The notes: generated by a model from the sequence alone, not told the origin. DNA of 64,000 nucleotides from Otatea glauca (GCA_036346275.1 CM070722.1:63215524-63279523); one strand, 5' to 3'. Positions 1-12,160 are shown, counted from the first letter of the stretch. Translations and numbers: made by a program.

Positions 1-535
1 ATGTTATCATGCCCCTGTAGAATATCCTTTTCCTTTGATCTCTGAACCATTTCAACTCCTCTCTCATTGTTTTGTAACTGTTCTTCAATTTTTCCACTTT
101 CTCTGTCTGTCTTCCGGAGATAACCCAAATTCCTCCCAAGTTTTGTCTAAATCATCTAACAGAGCCACAAATTCTTTCTTCTTCATTTTGTACTGACCTA
201 CAATATTGGAATTCCAGTCTTTGAGCTGTCTTCTAAGGAACATCATCCTATTTTGCCACCTCTCAACGCTGGTTTTTCCACTCACAAGTCTAGTCCAGAG
301 ATTAGTTATCTTATTATAAAACCCGTCCCGCAAAAACCAAGCTAATTCAATTCTGAACATGGGAGATCCTTTTATCTGGTCCTCCCCTGTACCTATTAAC
401 AGGGGGACATGATTAGATATGGCTGTCCATAAAGCTTGGACTATTACTTTACAGATTCAATTCCCACTTATCACTGACTACTGTCTAGTTTTTCATAAGT
501 AGGATCCTCCAAGTTATTAGCCCAGGTGAATTTTC
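1..535 (-). mobile_element. LINE (non-LTR retrotransposon) ORF2 fragment, right part
   Basis: Minus-strand coding remnant of a plant L1-like LINE. Residues such as FRIELAWFLRDGFYNKI and VERWQNRMMFLRRQLKDW (360-85) resemble the linker between endonuclease and reverse transcriptase. After a frame change, QRSKEKDILQGHDN near position 20 resembles the motif just before the reverse transcriptase. Upstream, SNHVPLLIGT (about 430-390) resembles the end of the endonuclease domain. Stops and frame changes show that it is dead. It runs off the left edge, so the reverse transcriptase itself is not visible. It continues upstream at 4176, across the solo LTR inserted at 536-4170. Confidence 0.75.
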
Positions 536-2082
536 TGTGATAACCCGGGGGGTTATCAGTTTAATTAAATGATTAATGAAACAATAAAAACATGATTAGG
601 AAAGAAAAATTAAAATGTAAGGATTTGAGAGGTGGTGTCAGTCCCGCAGTGAAGGTATCGCTCATCGAGGTACCCGACCTGTCCGAGACCCAGGCCGGCC
701 CCTCTTGCTAGTACTGGGGTTCATCATTCGGCGTTTAGTAGCTTACCTAGTGCGGTTGCGGGTATCGTTAGAGTTTGGAGCGAGTTATGACGGTAATGCC
801 CTTAAGGCCAATAGCCACAGTAAAAAGCCCAAGGGCAAGGTGGTCTTTTGACCTCAAGAGAGGTAAATAAAGCCATCTTTCACCAGCCTCAAGCCAATCA
901 AAAGCCAACCCATTCACAGCCGAAGCAAGAGGAGGAGGAGCCATCCGAAGTAAGCCAGAAGGGAGGCGATCCAGCAGTCTTCCAGAAGAGAAGGAGAGGA
1001 GATCACCTAGAAGAGGTGGTTCAGAGGCCATCCAGAAGCCATCCAGAAGAGGAGGCAAGGAGGACGCTGCCTGAAGCAAGAAGAGCAGCTCGGCTTCCTC
1101 TTCCCCATCATCAACTCCTCTTCAGCTAGCTTCTTCATCCAACCAAAACCCCAGGTGCATTCACCATTTAGAGTAGTGGTAGATCGGGTCCCCCCCCCCT
1201 CGGTGGGTTCTCAGTCGGTTGGGGTAGCCCTAAGGCTAGTGTAGCATATGTTCTTTCTCTTGTATAGATCAACCATCCCAACGTGTATCATAGAAACAAC
1301 ATCCAAAGCAAAGAATCATCAAAACGAAAAATGCAAGAATAAAATGTGGGTAGAACCCTAGAACCAGTGCCAGTAGATCAGTAGAGGAGGGAGAGCTGCG
1401 GGTGATGTAGGCGCCTCTTGGAGGAGCTGTGCCGCCGTCGGCCAGAGGGGAGAGGAGGTCGGCGAGGCAACTCCGGCGGCCCAAGGCGCACTGAGCCGCG
1501 TGGGCAGTCTTGTTGTGCGGAGGAGAGGCGCGAGCCTCGGCCGAGCCGCGTCGGGCAGCAGTGAGGGAGAGCGCGCCGAGCCATGGAGGAGAGGCGCGGG
1601 CACGGAGCCGAGCCGAGTGAGGTCGGCGTCGGAGGAGGAGGCGCGAGAGAGAGAGCTGGCGGGCCGGCCAGAGGCTAGAGGAGGCGCAGGTGAGGTCGGC
1701 CGGGAGTGGAGAAGAGGTAGGGAGGAGAGATGTGGGAGGCGCAGCCGAGAGGCTTCGGCCAGGAGTAGCAGCGAGGCAGGGGCGATAGAACCAAGAGAAG
1801 AAGGGAGTCGGCCAGAGAAAGAAAGAAAAAGAGAAAGAAAGGGAAAGGAAGAAAAGAAAGAAAGGGAAGAGAGAGAAAAAGTGAGGGGAAAAAGGGTAGA
1901 AAAATAATCCGCTCCGCGAACCGCGTTGATTTCTGTAATCAAATTGCGGATCGTGTAAAAATCGACAGCTGGTATTAATTAAGTAGTGCCAAGATAAAAA
2001 TGTACGGCAGATAAGAAAATTGGTTGGACGCCAGAATAATTTATTCACCTTAATTGCCCTAGTTAATGTTGTATGCTTTCAG

Positions 2083-3853
2083 GTTCCGACCTGAGCATCC
2101 CAGCCAATCAGATCCAGTATACGGGCGAGGATGATCCTTCCGCTTATATCCCAGGCAAGATTTCTATTGATCATCTTTACTAAATGTTTTGAATGCTTTT
2201 CTATAAATATCTATATCATTACTGCATGGAAAATCTTATATTGCAATTGAAAACCTTAAATTGGATTCGGATGGAAAGATGGTTTGTGATGAGATGATGT
2301 GATGATGAGTTGGTAATTGAGATTATGGAATTGATGTTTGGCTCGTCCAACGAATGGAGCCGTGGATGTGCGTATGTGTATATATGGTGGGTAGAGGGCG
2401 CCGATGAGAAGGGAATGGCCGGCGGGGTCCTCTACATAGGCTATAATATAAGATCAACCAATTGCACTTGGGCAATGAGCCGTATTTTAGTATCAACCAT
2501 AGCGAGATAAATCGATGTCAAAAAAGGTTGTCCTATGAAGGTATTATGATCTCCACATTGGGAAATAAGTAGATAATTAGGAGTGTGAAGCTGGGTATGT
2601 CGGGAGTCCCAGTGAGGGACACGATATCAGCTATGGTTGATTAGGCGCTATATTTAAAGCCTATGGTTGAGTATCGATGCTGCTGCGGTAGTATGGTACA
2701 ACTGGTATGCTAAGGGTAAGTGGGGAACAGTCGAGGACACCACTACTCGTTGGCTACCAGGGTTGGAGATCTAATACTGGATTAGCGATAAACGTTCTGA
2801 AGCCTCTGTGGTGCAGGCCGTTATGGGTAAAGTGATACGAACCTGCGCAGAGTTAAAATCTTGAATTCAAGCCTCTCTCCTAGATTGGAGGCTGTGGAAG
2901 CTAAGTCTGCCTCATCTACGAGTGCAATAGCTGTTTTCATATTTTAAAATATCCAACCCTTAAAGAAAACCAAAAATCTATATTCTGTAAAAAGGGATTT
3001 TGAGAGAAGGTAAGAAAATGGCTGGATTTGAGAGGAAAATTCATATCTGCATTTGTTATAATCAGTGTTATCACGGCGTCGCCTAGGCGACGCCTAGTCG
3101 CCGACTAGGCGCCCAGCGGCGGCGGAGGCGCCATTCACGGCACCTCGCTCAAGCGAGCCAGCACCGCGCCTCGCCTTTCCACCACCACTGGTCGCCGCCG
3201 CCGCCAGATTTGGGCTCGCCAGCGCCAGATCCGGGCTCGCCGGCACCAGATCCGCATCACCTCCAGCCGGGCTTCACCGCGCCAGATCGGGAAAGGGGAT
3301 GGCGGCGTGGGGGGATCGGGAGAGGGGAGAGGAGTCCGCGTCGTAGGGGAGGGGGCCCGAGAGGATGTCGGCGCCGGAGAGGGGAGAGGAGTCAACGGCG
3401 GCTGGGAACGTAGGATGGAGAGGGCTGGGAGAGTCCTGCGTCGAATGGAGAGGGCAGCTTCGAGCTTGTGAATGATCTTATGAACGGCGTCGAGCGTCGG
3501 CTGGGTGTTGGATGGGCCGACTAGGCTAGGCTAGGCACGGGCCGAATGCCATTTTATGAATAGGACTTTATAAACCGCCTCAATTAATGTTGGTATTTAG
3601 TTTAATTGAGACTGGTTGGCTATACAAAGGCAGCTTCTTCAGGGATATCCTTTGGTCGCCTAATCCTCGCCTAGGTGTCCAGGCGCCCCGGAGGCGACTC
3701 GCCTCGCCGGGGCGCCGTGATAACCATGGTTATAATGCTTGTTGAGTACTTTTGTACTCACTCTTGCTAAATCCCTCTTTTCTAGAGTTTGGCTCCGGTG
3801 TTCAAGCAGATGATTTGGTGGACGAGACAGCAGAGTTCTACCAAGAGGAATAG
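2083..3853 (+). other. Spliced two-exon reading frame inside solo LTR copy 1
   Basis: Exon 2083-2154 follows the acceptor ATGCTTTCAG and ends at a GC-type donor (CCAG|GCAAG). Exon 3786-3853 follows TTTTCTAG and ends at TAG. Joined in phase 1 they stay open and end in VDETAEFYQEE. The LTR copy at 24.7-28.0 kb has the same exon, intron and phase layout with a normal GT donor. A polyadenylation-like, T-rich tail follows at about 3930-4010. I infer that these are 3' exons of the retroelement's own transcript. The function of the peptide is unknown. Confidence 0.5.
3063..3728. mobile_element. Non-autonomous hAT element nested in the solo LTR
   Basis: A 666 bp element with terminal inverted repeats, CAGTGTTATCACGGCG at the left and CGCCGTGATAACCATG at the right. 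It is flanked by a perfect 8 bp target-site duplication, GTTATAAT, at 3055-3062 and 3729-3736. An 8 bp duplication with CA...TG ends is the hAT signature. The interior is GC-rich and has no transposase. The subterminal regions repeat GCCTAGGCG-like motifs. It sits in the intron of the LTR-borne reading frame. Confidence 0.88.
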
Positions 3854-4175
3854 AGGGGAGGAGTAGCCGTGCAAGGGTTTCGTCAGTCTTTTGGTGTGAT
3901 AGTATCTTTATTATGTCCTTTAGTTGTACAGGGATCAGAAGTATAATTATGTAATGGACATATAGCCCCGCATGGCTTGGTTTTTAATATATTTACATTC
4001 AGTCTCTAATTATTGTTCTGTTGCAACACTCTGAACACGGTGTACTAACTGATAAAATATCGAGTACGCTCGATGTTTTGATTAGCTAGTATGCCGAGAT
4101 TCGCGTAATTATCTCAGAGTGATGGTAGTGCGTCTGCCGTTACCCTAGGCTAATTATGCGGATCGCCACATTTTC

Positions 4176-4740
4176 TACCACTTAACTCTAGTTCTTTGAG
4201 ACCACAAGATTCTTATCACAGCATTAAAAAGAAAAGACTTCTGGAACATCCTCCAGATTTATTCTTCCCAGATGCTCTCCTGATGATATTAAAATCACCA
4301 CCAACAAGGAGAAAATATTCTTGTTTTTGACAAACATAGGAAAGTTCAGTCAAAAAAGGACTCCTTCACACTTGTCTGAGTAGCTTCGTAAACAACAATT
4401 AGGTTCCGCTTGAAACCATTTTGTTTATACATAAGCAACATCCTAACATAATAGTCACCCACCCACATCCAAAGTAGTAGTATTAATTCCTACTAAAATA
4501 CCACCAGATTTGCCTTTGGCAGAAGCGTGGTGCCAAATCATATCTTGGCCTCTGCTAATACTTCTAAGCCAATTATCACTACAATATTTTTTCATGGTTT
4601 CCTGCAAATCAATGAAGTCAACTTTATTATCTACTACATCTCCTTGAGGAATCTAGATTTCTCAGGTAGACCTAGCCCTCTACAACTTCATTCTGATTTC
4701 TGACACTATGATTTTCTCTTACCTTTGGATTGTACCCTGA
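4176..4740 (-). mobile_element. LINE endonuclease fragment, left part
   Basis: Minus-strand remnant of the LINE apurinic/apyrimidinic-type endonuclease. Recognisable pieces in order are DFIDLQETMKKYC (about 4630-4590), SAKGKSGGILVGINT (about 4530-4480), RNLIVVYEATQTSVKESFF (about 4400-4345) and VGGDFNIIRR (about 4310-4280). The last is the catalytic GDFN block. The frame runs to the solo LTR junction at 4175 and resumes at 535 with FTWANNLEDPTYEKLD, so both parts are one element. Several stops are present. The 5' limit is approximate. Confidence 0.75.
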
Positions 4741-5236
4741 AAAACACAGGTGATCCGGATTCCTATTAGCAGTTTGCGTGCAGTAAGATTAGATGTTTCA
4801 AATTCAGCATGAGATGTCTTTTTTGTTGGAAGTGTAGTGCTGGGTTAATTGAGTGCTTTCCTATGTGGACTAATTTGATCGGTCAAGGAAGGAGTGGGGA
4901 TATTGATGGTCAGGATTGAGTACAAACCACGTAAGTTTGAATTAAAAATACTCACTTTATTATGCATCTTTATCATTTTGTGTTGATAGTTTAGGTTAGG
5001 TTAAACAGAGGTAAGATTTTCCTAACTTCAGTGACAACTAGGACTTTGGATATAGCGTGTACAGTAAGGTTCTATTTGGTTCATTGCTATATTTTGACAT
5101 GACGCCTTTCAGTTATTGCATTCACAATCTCTTCTTGCGGCATTGGCCGAACTCTGAACAAGTGGGATGGTGTTTCCATCAGCTGATTGGTTGACGTGCG
5201 CTTTGGGATTTTATTGTTTTGCTTGGCTGTTTACTA
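4741..5236. other. Intergenic, AT-rich, nothing recognised
   Basis: No convincing coding exon, RNA gene or terminal repeat was seen between the LINE remnant and the Stowaway MITE. Confidence 0.4.
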
Positions 5237-5419
5237 CTCCCTCCGGTCACAAATAGTTGTTATTTTGGACATCGACACTGTCCTCAAAACTCAACTTTGA
5301 CCACTAGTTTCTATTGTAATATATTTAAAAAATCCAATAAAATTATAATATTATGAAAGTATGTTTCAGAAGTTTGACTGCATACATTCCAAACCGACAA
5401 CTATTGTGACCGGAGGGAG
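5237..5419. mobile_element. Stowaway-like (Tc1/mariner) MITE
   Basis: A 183 bp element bounded by TA target duplications (5235-5236 and 5420-5421). Its terminal inverted repeats are about 24 bp: CTCCCTCCGGTCACAAATAG on the left and the complementary CTATTGTGACCGGAGGGAG on the right. CTCCCTCC ends with a TA target are the hallmark of grass Stowaway MITEs. The interior is AT-rich and non-coding. Confidence 0.9.
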
Positions 5420-5421
5420 TA

Positions 5422-7637
5422 ATTGAAGAAGTCTGCTGACAGATGTGGCATGATAGGTTTTCCTGTTGGTGTGTTGATGGAAACACGGAAGCATTCGCTT
5501 TGTTCAGTGGTTGTCCTGTCCAGGCAGATTCTTTAGAATTGGGATAACCAATGTAGGTCAGCAAATTCCAGTTTGTCTACAATACTTGTTTTATCTGGGA
5601 GGACGAGTTTTTATTTGGTTTGGTTATTGTTTGGATACTTGATAGGGAGTTTGTGAGAACTCACTTTCGTACTAGTTCTTATGTCTTGTTAGTCTTTTAG
5701 CTGATGGTTCGGCTTTCTTTGGTGTGCATGGTTGCCTCTTGTCCTTACGTGAGTCTAACAGGGAGCCTAAGATCCATAACAAGCCTGTAAGAACTTAATA
5801 CTTTAGTCCTGTTAAAGTTTCCCTATGCATCCTTCTGACTGGGAGCTTCTATATGGGCCCTCCGTGACTATGATATTATCTACATGTATGAGAGGTTTTA
5901 AGAAAAAAGTCATCTATGTGTTTGATTACATGAATGAAATCATCGCATCAGAATGGTGGGATACAAATTTGAGGAATATTCTATATAGATGCTGAACCTT
6001 CCATTCACCTAAAATAATGGAACCAAATAGTATAGGACTATCCCATCCCATTCAATAAGAGATGCAGAACTGTGTACTTCGGTAGCTCTTCTCGAGCAGT
6101 TTGGTTTCAGAAAGTTTGTATTCTCTTCAAGATTCACATTGTGTTCTCTTCAATGAATTTTGCAACCGTTGTTGCATTAGTAGTCTTTCGGTGTCATCAC
6201 GTCTTACAAGCTGCCCTAAGGTTTCAGAAAGCTTGTTTTATTTTGCAATCATTTGTGAAGTGTTGACCTTTATCATTCATTGCTTGTAGGATGATGAATC
6301 AGTCTCGAAGTTTGGGAAGGAATGACTACTTATTTTGACATTCACGGGAGCATTTGTACTTCTAAGATTAGAATTGAGGCAGCATATCGATCTTTGGTTG
6401 TTGAATTAACTTATCTGCATGGACGACATCGTATTACAAAGGCATCATCGATAATTATTTCTTCGAAATTTTGTTATTTCAAATTTTCTCACGGCTCAAC
6501 TCGCCCGTGCCAAATTGTAATCCCAGTGGACATACACCATGGCCTTTTCATCTTTCTGCCTTCTTGTGATATCTAGATGAAGCTGCTACCCACTCTGCAT
6601 AAAAGCCATAAACCTATTTCATTCCACGACCAGGATGAGATAGTTTGCATACCAGATAGGCAGATAGAGAACTAGTATTACTTCAAAATGTGGGTTCGGG
6701 ATGTGAATCATTCTGTAGTTCACAACAGGTTTATGTTGTGTGCTATATAGCGAGCTGCGACTGCAAGTATTTGTTCTCACGGGACTTGATACGATCATGA
6801 TTTACTTCCCTACAAAACGATGGCCAGTCACCTGGCACAACCAAAGACACTGAATTGATACAAGGAACATTGGCTAACTACGACAACTAAGCTACTGGAA
6901 ACAAAGTTCACACAAGAAAACATCGCAGCATCACAACAAATGCCATTCACTGTACGCTATTGCAAGTCATCCTTGTTGCCGGTGCCCATCCTTGCGCTTT
7001 GCTGAAGGCTTCAGAGGCGCACTGCCAGACCAATATTGAATCCGTTGACGTAAGTAACCACTGTAGGATCAGAACCTGCTGCAAATAAGCAGCATTACTT
7101 ATTTTCCCGATAGACCAAACAAATGGCAGCAATGCCCACCAGCACCAAGTTGAGTTTTGATGGTGAATCCCCAAACAGCTGATGCACATTTGATGGTAGT
7201 GAATTAAGCGCAAAGGTTACGCTGAAATGCACATTCACCGTAGGATCACAAGGGCAGCAATCATCTGTGGTTGCTCCTGTTCTCAAAACAAGAAACAGAA
7301 ATTAAGAAGAAACTTTGCAGATCCATCGCTGGGCCTGCCAGCACCAAAACAAGCAATAGAAAATCGGATGGCTGGCTTCACTTCTTTACAACCAGCCATG
7401 AGTTGTTCAAATTTACAGTTGTGATTTTATCAGCTTACATGGAGCATGTACAAACTATTTACCAAGCAGTTGGAGAGCTTGTACATTGTTCGTTTGTTAC
7501 AACATATCCATTGTTGTAAAAATAGCTCTAGAAACAAATATATCAAAACGTGTATAAAAATAGCTATAGAAATATATTCATGAAACAAATAGTCATGCTG
7601 TACTGGTTAGAACCACAAATAGATATAGCTCTACTAG
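5422..7637. other. Intergenic stretch downstream of the TBC gene
   Basis: This region has short open frames only. On the minus strand between 7215 and 7020 two neighbouring short frames look exon-like. One contains LFGDSPSKLNLVLVGIAAIC (about 7180-7110). The other ends VVTYVNGFNIGLAVRL followed by a stop (about 7075-7020). I cannot assign them to a family or join them with good splice sites. They may be remnants of a small membrane-protein gene. From 5422 to 6940 nothing clear was recognised. Confidence 0.3.
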
Positions 7638-10600
7638 TTAGATTCGACGTAAAAGTTTGCTGATCTTCCTGAGCTCTTCGAGAGCTGCTATTGCCTTAGC
7701 TTGCTCTGTACTTCCAGGAACATTTTCCCGTGATTTATCCACTGAGGTCAAGTGTAAATTTGATTGAAACAATAATTCAATAACCTATCAAATAAACCAG
7801 CAAATTAGCCAAAGAGCAAAACATAGTGATATCATGATCTGAGCTTAAGGCAATGTTCTAAATAACGGTAAGCGGTTAACGAATGGTCATCCCACCCTTT
7901 AGTGTTTATACGGTAAACGGCCTTTTACATGGCCTTGTACACAGTTTTAGTACTTAAAGTCAGATGGTTATATATCTATCTATACAGTAACAAAATAAGC
8001 ATGTAATGCATCTTTCCTATACATAGAACAAAATTCGCAGCAATTGTTCATGACAGCGGCAGAAAGGGAAAGAATTGACTAAATTATGCCTGCTAAATGC
8101 TTCATACCTGATGTTCCGTGCTATAATTCCCGACGAGAAACAGAGATTTATACTATAAAACGGTCCTAGTAAACGTTTAACGCCCATTACACTGTGTAAA
8201 CAGACCTTTATATCGGCCTAACCTTTAAATTTAGTTTGACTTAACTCATGGACTACCTTTACCTTGTAAAGGGCCTTTTACAAGGTCTTAACGGCCTTTA
8301 TTTAGAACAATGGCTTAAGGTTTCGATATCTGACAACAGAGACATTTCTTTTTCATTCTTTTGTATCTTCTTAGACAAAAAAAAAAAGGGAGGACAATAC
8401 TCAACAGGGGTTTTATGCATGGGAATTTCGAATTATACTGTTACAATGAATCTGTCTAGCAGACTAGTGTCTGCCTGTCTGGGATTAGCATAATATAGGA
8501 TCTATAGCAATACCAACATTAAGTAGGGGGCTTTATTAGCAAAAACATCAATTAAGTAAGAAATATACATGCCAATGATTTTTTCCAGGAAATAGGTGTG
8601 TATATCTTGCAGTAATTTACTTTCAAGTGGCAATAACGGTTTTCTTATTTAAATTTCATAATCAACAACTTCTGTCAAGCATGGTTACCTGAATGTTTTC
8701 AACCATTGATTCACCAAGAGACCTTAATGTTTCCATCAACTCTTTACCAGCCACATTTGAACTTGAACCTACTTCAAATGTTTCTTTGTGGCCACCATCA
8801 CACGCAGAGGAATTGTGGTCATCTTTTACCTTTGATTTTCCATCAACAAAACATATTCTATGCTGTTGAGTTCGTTGATAATCCACCAATCCAAATGTTT
8901 GATTTGTTGTGATTGTTGCTTCATCAATCTTACCATTATGCACACGGAGTGGATCAGGCACATTAACCACCTTGTCATCATGGGAAAAACATGGTTCTTC
9001 CACATGATGGGTATCATGGTCGTAATCAGTACCACACGACAATGAGGCGGTGCTGCTGCTCCTCGATAAATGCCCACCTGATGCCCCAAAAGGGTCTCTT
9101 ATTTCACCAGAAGTTGAGCAGTAACCATCATGCTGGCATGCCTCCCATACACTGTTTGAGTTACTCCTAATAATCTTTGTGGTACCATGACCAACACAAT
9201 CCTTTCGTTCTTCTATAGGCATGCTTGGTAAACTATTTGTCAATTTTACAGGAACTATATCAGCACCATGAAGTTCATCAACAATAGACTGCCTAGTTGA
9301 AGTCAAATTGCAGTTTTCAAAATTAGCATCCTTGGTTCTGGAAACATTTGATTCTGTATTAGACAAACTTCTTTTTAACAAGCCCCTTCCCTTCATCCTA
9401 AAAATTGGACTGCCACTTCTTTTGTCCGCTGACATCTGGAGTATCTTCCATGTCTCTTCCCAATAATTGGGTGGAGTCGAGAGAGATTTTCCTCTCAGAG
9501 GAGATGAAGGAAGATTTGCTTCTAGAGCAAAAGACTGAAATAACTTGGTTTTCTCAATTAAGTTCTGTAAGTCAATATCTTCAGGAAAATTTAACAATCT
9601 CACTAGGCAAGAAGTTGCATGTTCACTTCCTAGCAAGGAGGATCTGAGATGAAGCATCATTGACACTGCCATTGACAAAATCAAGGCACCACGTGGAGAA
9701 CATAAAACCTTAAACTGATAGTCTGCTCGACTATTTATGTCTGTACAGTATGAATGGTTAGGAGAAGAGAAGATCTCATCCCAGATAAACAGAAGATTGT
9801 CAAGTGAAAATTCACGACCAAATAGGACTCGAAGCCATCGTAACGCAAAGTACTGAGGTTCTACTCCCAACTCTACCAGATGACTGTGAAGAGAGGAATC
9901 CACACTAGCAAGCAAGTGATATATTGCAGATGATGCCTCCCTTGCAGGTGTTAAACCCGTGCTTGATTCTGGTGCAGGACTGAGAGAATAGAAGTCAGTG
10001 AGAGCAACTACACCTTGTGCACCGTTTATTGAACCATTCATCAAATTCTCAAACATACAATAGGCATCATGCTCCATAAACTTTTCAGATAAAATAATAC
10101 CCAGCTCACCCTCTGTTCCATATGCATCATTTATCAAGAAAAGGACCCTAGTATCAGGATCAAGATCGTTCAAGCTTCTAATTTTAGCTGCACTACCCTC
10201 GACAGTGTTTGTCCTGTCACTCCTGTTCAGCTTTAACCTATCTGGAAATGTTTGGCCATCAAAATCATCACCAAAAAGCTCCTCATGAAATCCCCTGACT
10301 TGCTTGAAGTGCTGCACATCACCGTGAAGAACATAGAGCAGAGGAGCTAAGAGTTCGTGCATTCCTGTAGAAGGGGGGTGATTTATGTTGACAAATGTGC
10401 AACAAGGACAGATGGATGTTTAGTGCAATTAGATGTGATTACGTCAATGAACTCCACCAATGTTACATTAGCAAGTGCCATAATAGATTGCTGCTATGTA
10501 AAAAAAAATAGTTTGTGGTTGCAAAATATCTTGAAATGGAATGGCTCACAACAAACATTGAATAAATACAAGGCCTAGGAATCAATTCTCTTGGACTACT

Positions 10601-12160
10601 GGGATGCTGCCGTTTAACTTAGGCATATCATATTGCAGGCTTGCAGCTTTAGTTGGAATCCACCACTGTTAGATCAGATGAGAAGTGCACTATATATGAA
10701 TATCCATCAACGACTTACCTTGTTTATATCCAAACTCTGGGTACCTAAGGCTCCACACTAACAGTATACGTCCAAGCATGGACTGGCATGTGCTTGTTTG
10801 GAAGTAGTCTCCCAATTCAGGATAGAGCCGGGACAGATCTTGGTTCAGCATTTTCTCTAGTTCTGCATTCCTGAAATATTGCCCCCAAGTGCTTTCTGCA
10901 TTCATGATGTACAAAATGATTAGAAGAAAAAAAATATGTAATGCAACTAAATGATGAGCTGTTTGTGAAGAAAGATGCCACCAAACATCAGAAAGATGTC
11001 ACTTTCTTACATTGCCATAGGATTATGCCAAATAAACAAAATGTCTGACTGGTGAGAAAATAACAGCATGTTCTGCGGTTGTAACCAGCCTATTATCACC
11101 TGAGGGCTGAGGTTACTTTGCGACAAAACATGGTTGCTGCCTTGCTGGTAACTCAGCATAATTGACAACCTCCTTCCCCTCCTCTTTTCTTTAAGTAACA
11201 TAATTTCTGAAATTAATATGTCACCACCTTCTCTCCACTATCCCACCCTGCCCTTCGTAAGTCATTCTAGCACCGAACATTTAACCAAACAGTTGGTAAC
11301 AGATTTTTCATTTTTAGCAATTTTATTTTATTAACCATTGTGGGGCTAGCAAAGTGCCCCTGATTATCTTATGTAACAGTCCAAATCTACAAGTATTTAA
11401 GCGAACACTTGAATGCCTGGTGTTGCAAGCAATGACAACTCAGAAAGCATGTACTGAAAGTTATACCTACCTGGGTTCTGTGACAGTGGATTCTCCACAA
11501 CAAGGTCGGGAGAACTTTCTTCATCCTTCGAAAGATGGGGATCTATCAACAGCCGCCGCCGCAAATTAGCATATCTACAACAAACACCAATTGCAAGCCA
11601 GGAGTCAAAATCCTCAAACCCAACAAATTCGCATCGTTTGCCCCCGTATTTACAAGTAAAGTGGTTCATAATACCATGAAACATTCACTACGTAGTTGAA
11701 TGTTCGAAGAAATGAAACTTCACATGATGAATAGCATGTATAAAGCATACGTGTGTAGTTTCATTACAATCCAACACTCCAATTTACAAATCAACACTAA
11801 CACCAGATAGGAACAGACCATTTCGAGAAACCGGAGCCATGGTGACAATGCCTAAAAAAAATCGGACCTTTTTCCACGCACTGATCAAGTAAAGATCGCT
11901 TGATCTAACAAAATATACGTCGCAAAATAAAGTAAAGAATCGCTGCATAGCAAAGCACTTCGAGCACGGAACGCTTCGCCGGAATCAAAGCATTGCAAGA
12001 AACGGAGTTCTCCGAGACCTAACCTCCGGCGGGACTCCGCGGCGGCTCGACGGAGCTCGTCGGTGGATACGGCCTCGGAGCCGGGGAGGACGCCGAGATC
12101 GGCGCGCCACCGGGCGCCGCGGAGGCCGGAGAAGCGGTGCCTCGCCGGCGGCTCCGGCAT
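7638..12160 (-). CDS. TBC/Rab-GAP domain protein (TBC1D5-like), 746 aa
   Basis: A TBC-domain protein, predicted to stimulate GTP hydrolysis by a Rab GTPase in membrane trafficking. Five exons: 12160-12024, 11574-11471, 10895-10719, 10364-8689 and 7784-7638. All have GT-AG borders and a consistent phase, totalling 2,241 nt. The catalytic dual finger is present: the arginine finger R103 in NQDLSRLYPE and the glutamine finger Q139 in YKQG. The TBC fold continues through HELLAPLLYVLHGD and later YFALRWLRVLFGREF, LPNLLFIWDEIF-type motifs. The C-terminal half is Ser-rich and low in recognised domains, and ends EELRKISKLLRRI. An in-frame ATG at 12196 would add 12 residues. I prefer 12160 because the MPEPPARHRF start resembles plant relatives as I recall them. 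The last intron holds a hAT element. A CT-rich promoter tract lies at 12508-12523. The gene appears intact, and the target Rab is unknown. Confidence 0.9.
7851..8312. mobile_element. Non-autonomous hAT element in the last intron of the TBC gene
   Basis: A 462 bp element. The left terminus is CAATGTTCTAAATAACGG, and the right terminus read in reverse complement is CATTGTTCTAAATAAAGG. It is flanked by a perfect 8 bp target-site duplication, GCTTAAGG, at 7843-7850 and 8313-8320. The subterminal regions repeat motifs such as GGCCTTTTACA and GTAAACGG. There is no transposase. It lies wholly within the intron and leaves both splice sites untouched. Confidence 0.88.

Larger units (their letters stand above)
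536..4170 (+). mobile_element. Solo LTR of a long-LTR retrotransposon (copy 1)
   Basis: A 3,635 bp block starts TGTGATAACCCG and ends GGATCGCCACA. It is flanked by a perfect 5 bp target-site duplication, TTTTC, at 531-535 and 4171-4175. There is no second LTR and no gag-pol, so it is a solo LTR left by recombination between two LTRs. It interrupts a LINE endonuclease coding sequence. A diverged copy lies inverted at 24715-28032. It holds a GC-rich segment (1380-1780), a purine-rich tract (1785-1905), two small exons (see 2083-3853) and a hAT insertion (3063-3728). Without the hAT element and its duplicated target it is about 2.96 kb, long for an LTR. This recalls long-LTR grass gypsy families, but the family is not identified. 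Confidence 0.85.

Noticed and set aside
1269..2048. Long minus-strand open frame (259 aa) and its plus-strand counterpart
   Set aside because: It lies in the GC-rich and purine-rich part of a solo LTR. Frames are open on both strands because of composition, and no protein family is recognisable.
9405..9647. Plus-strand ORFs opposite the large TBC exon
   Set aside because: Antisense shadows of a well-supported coding exon.
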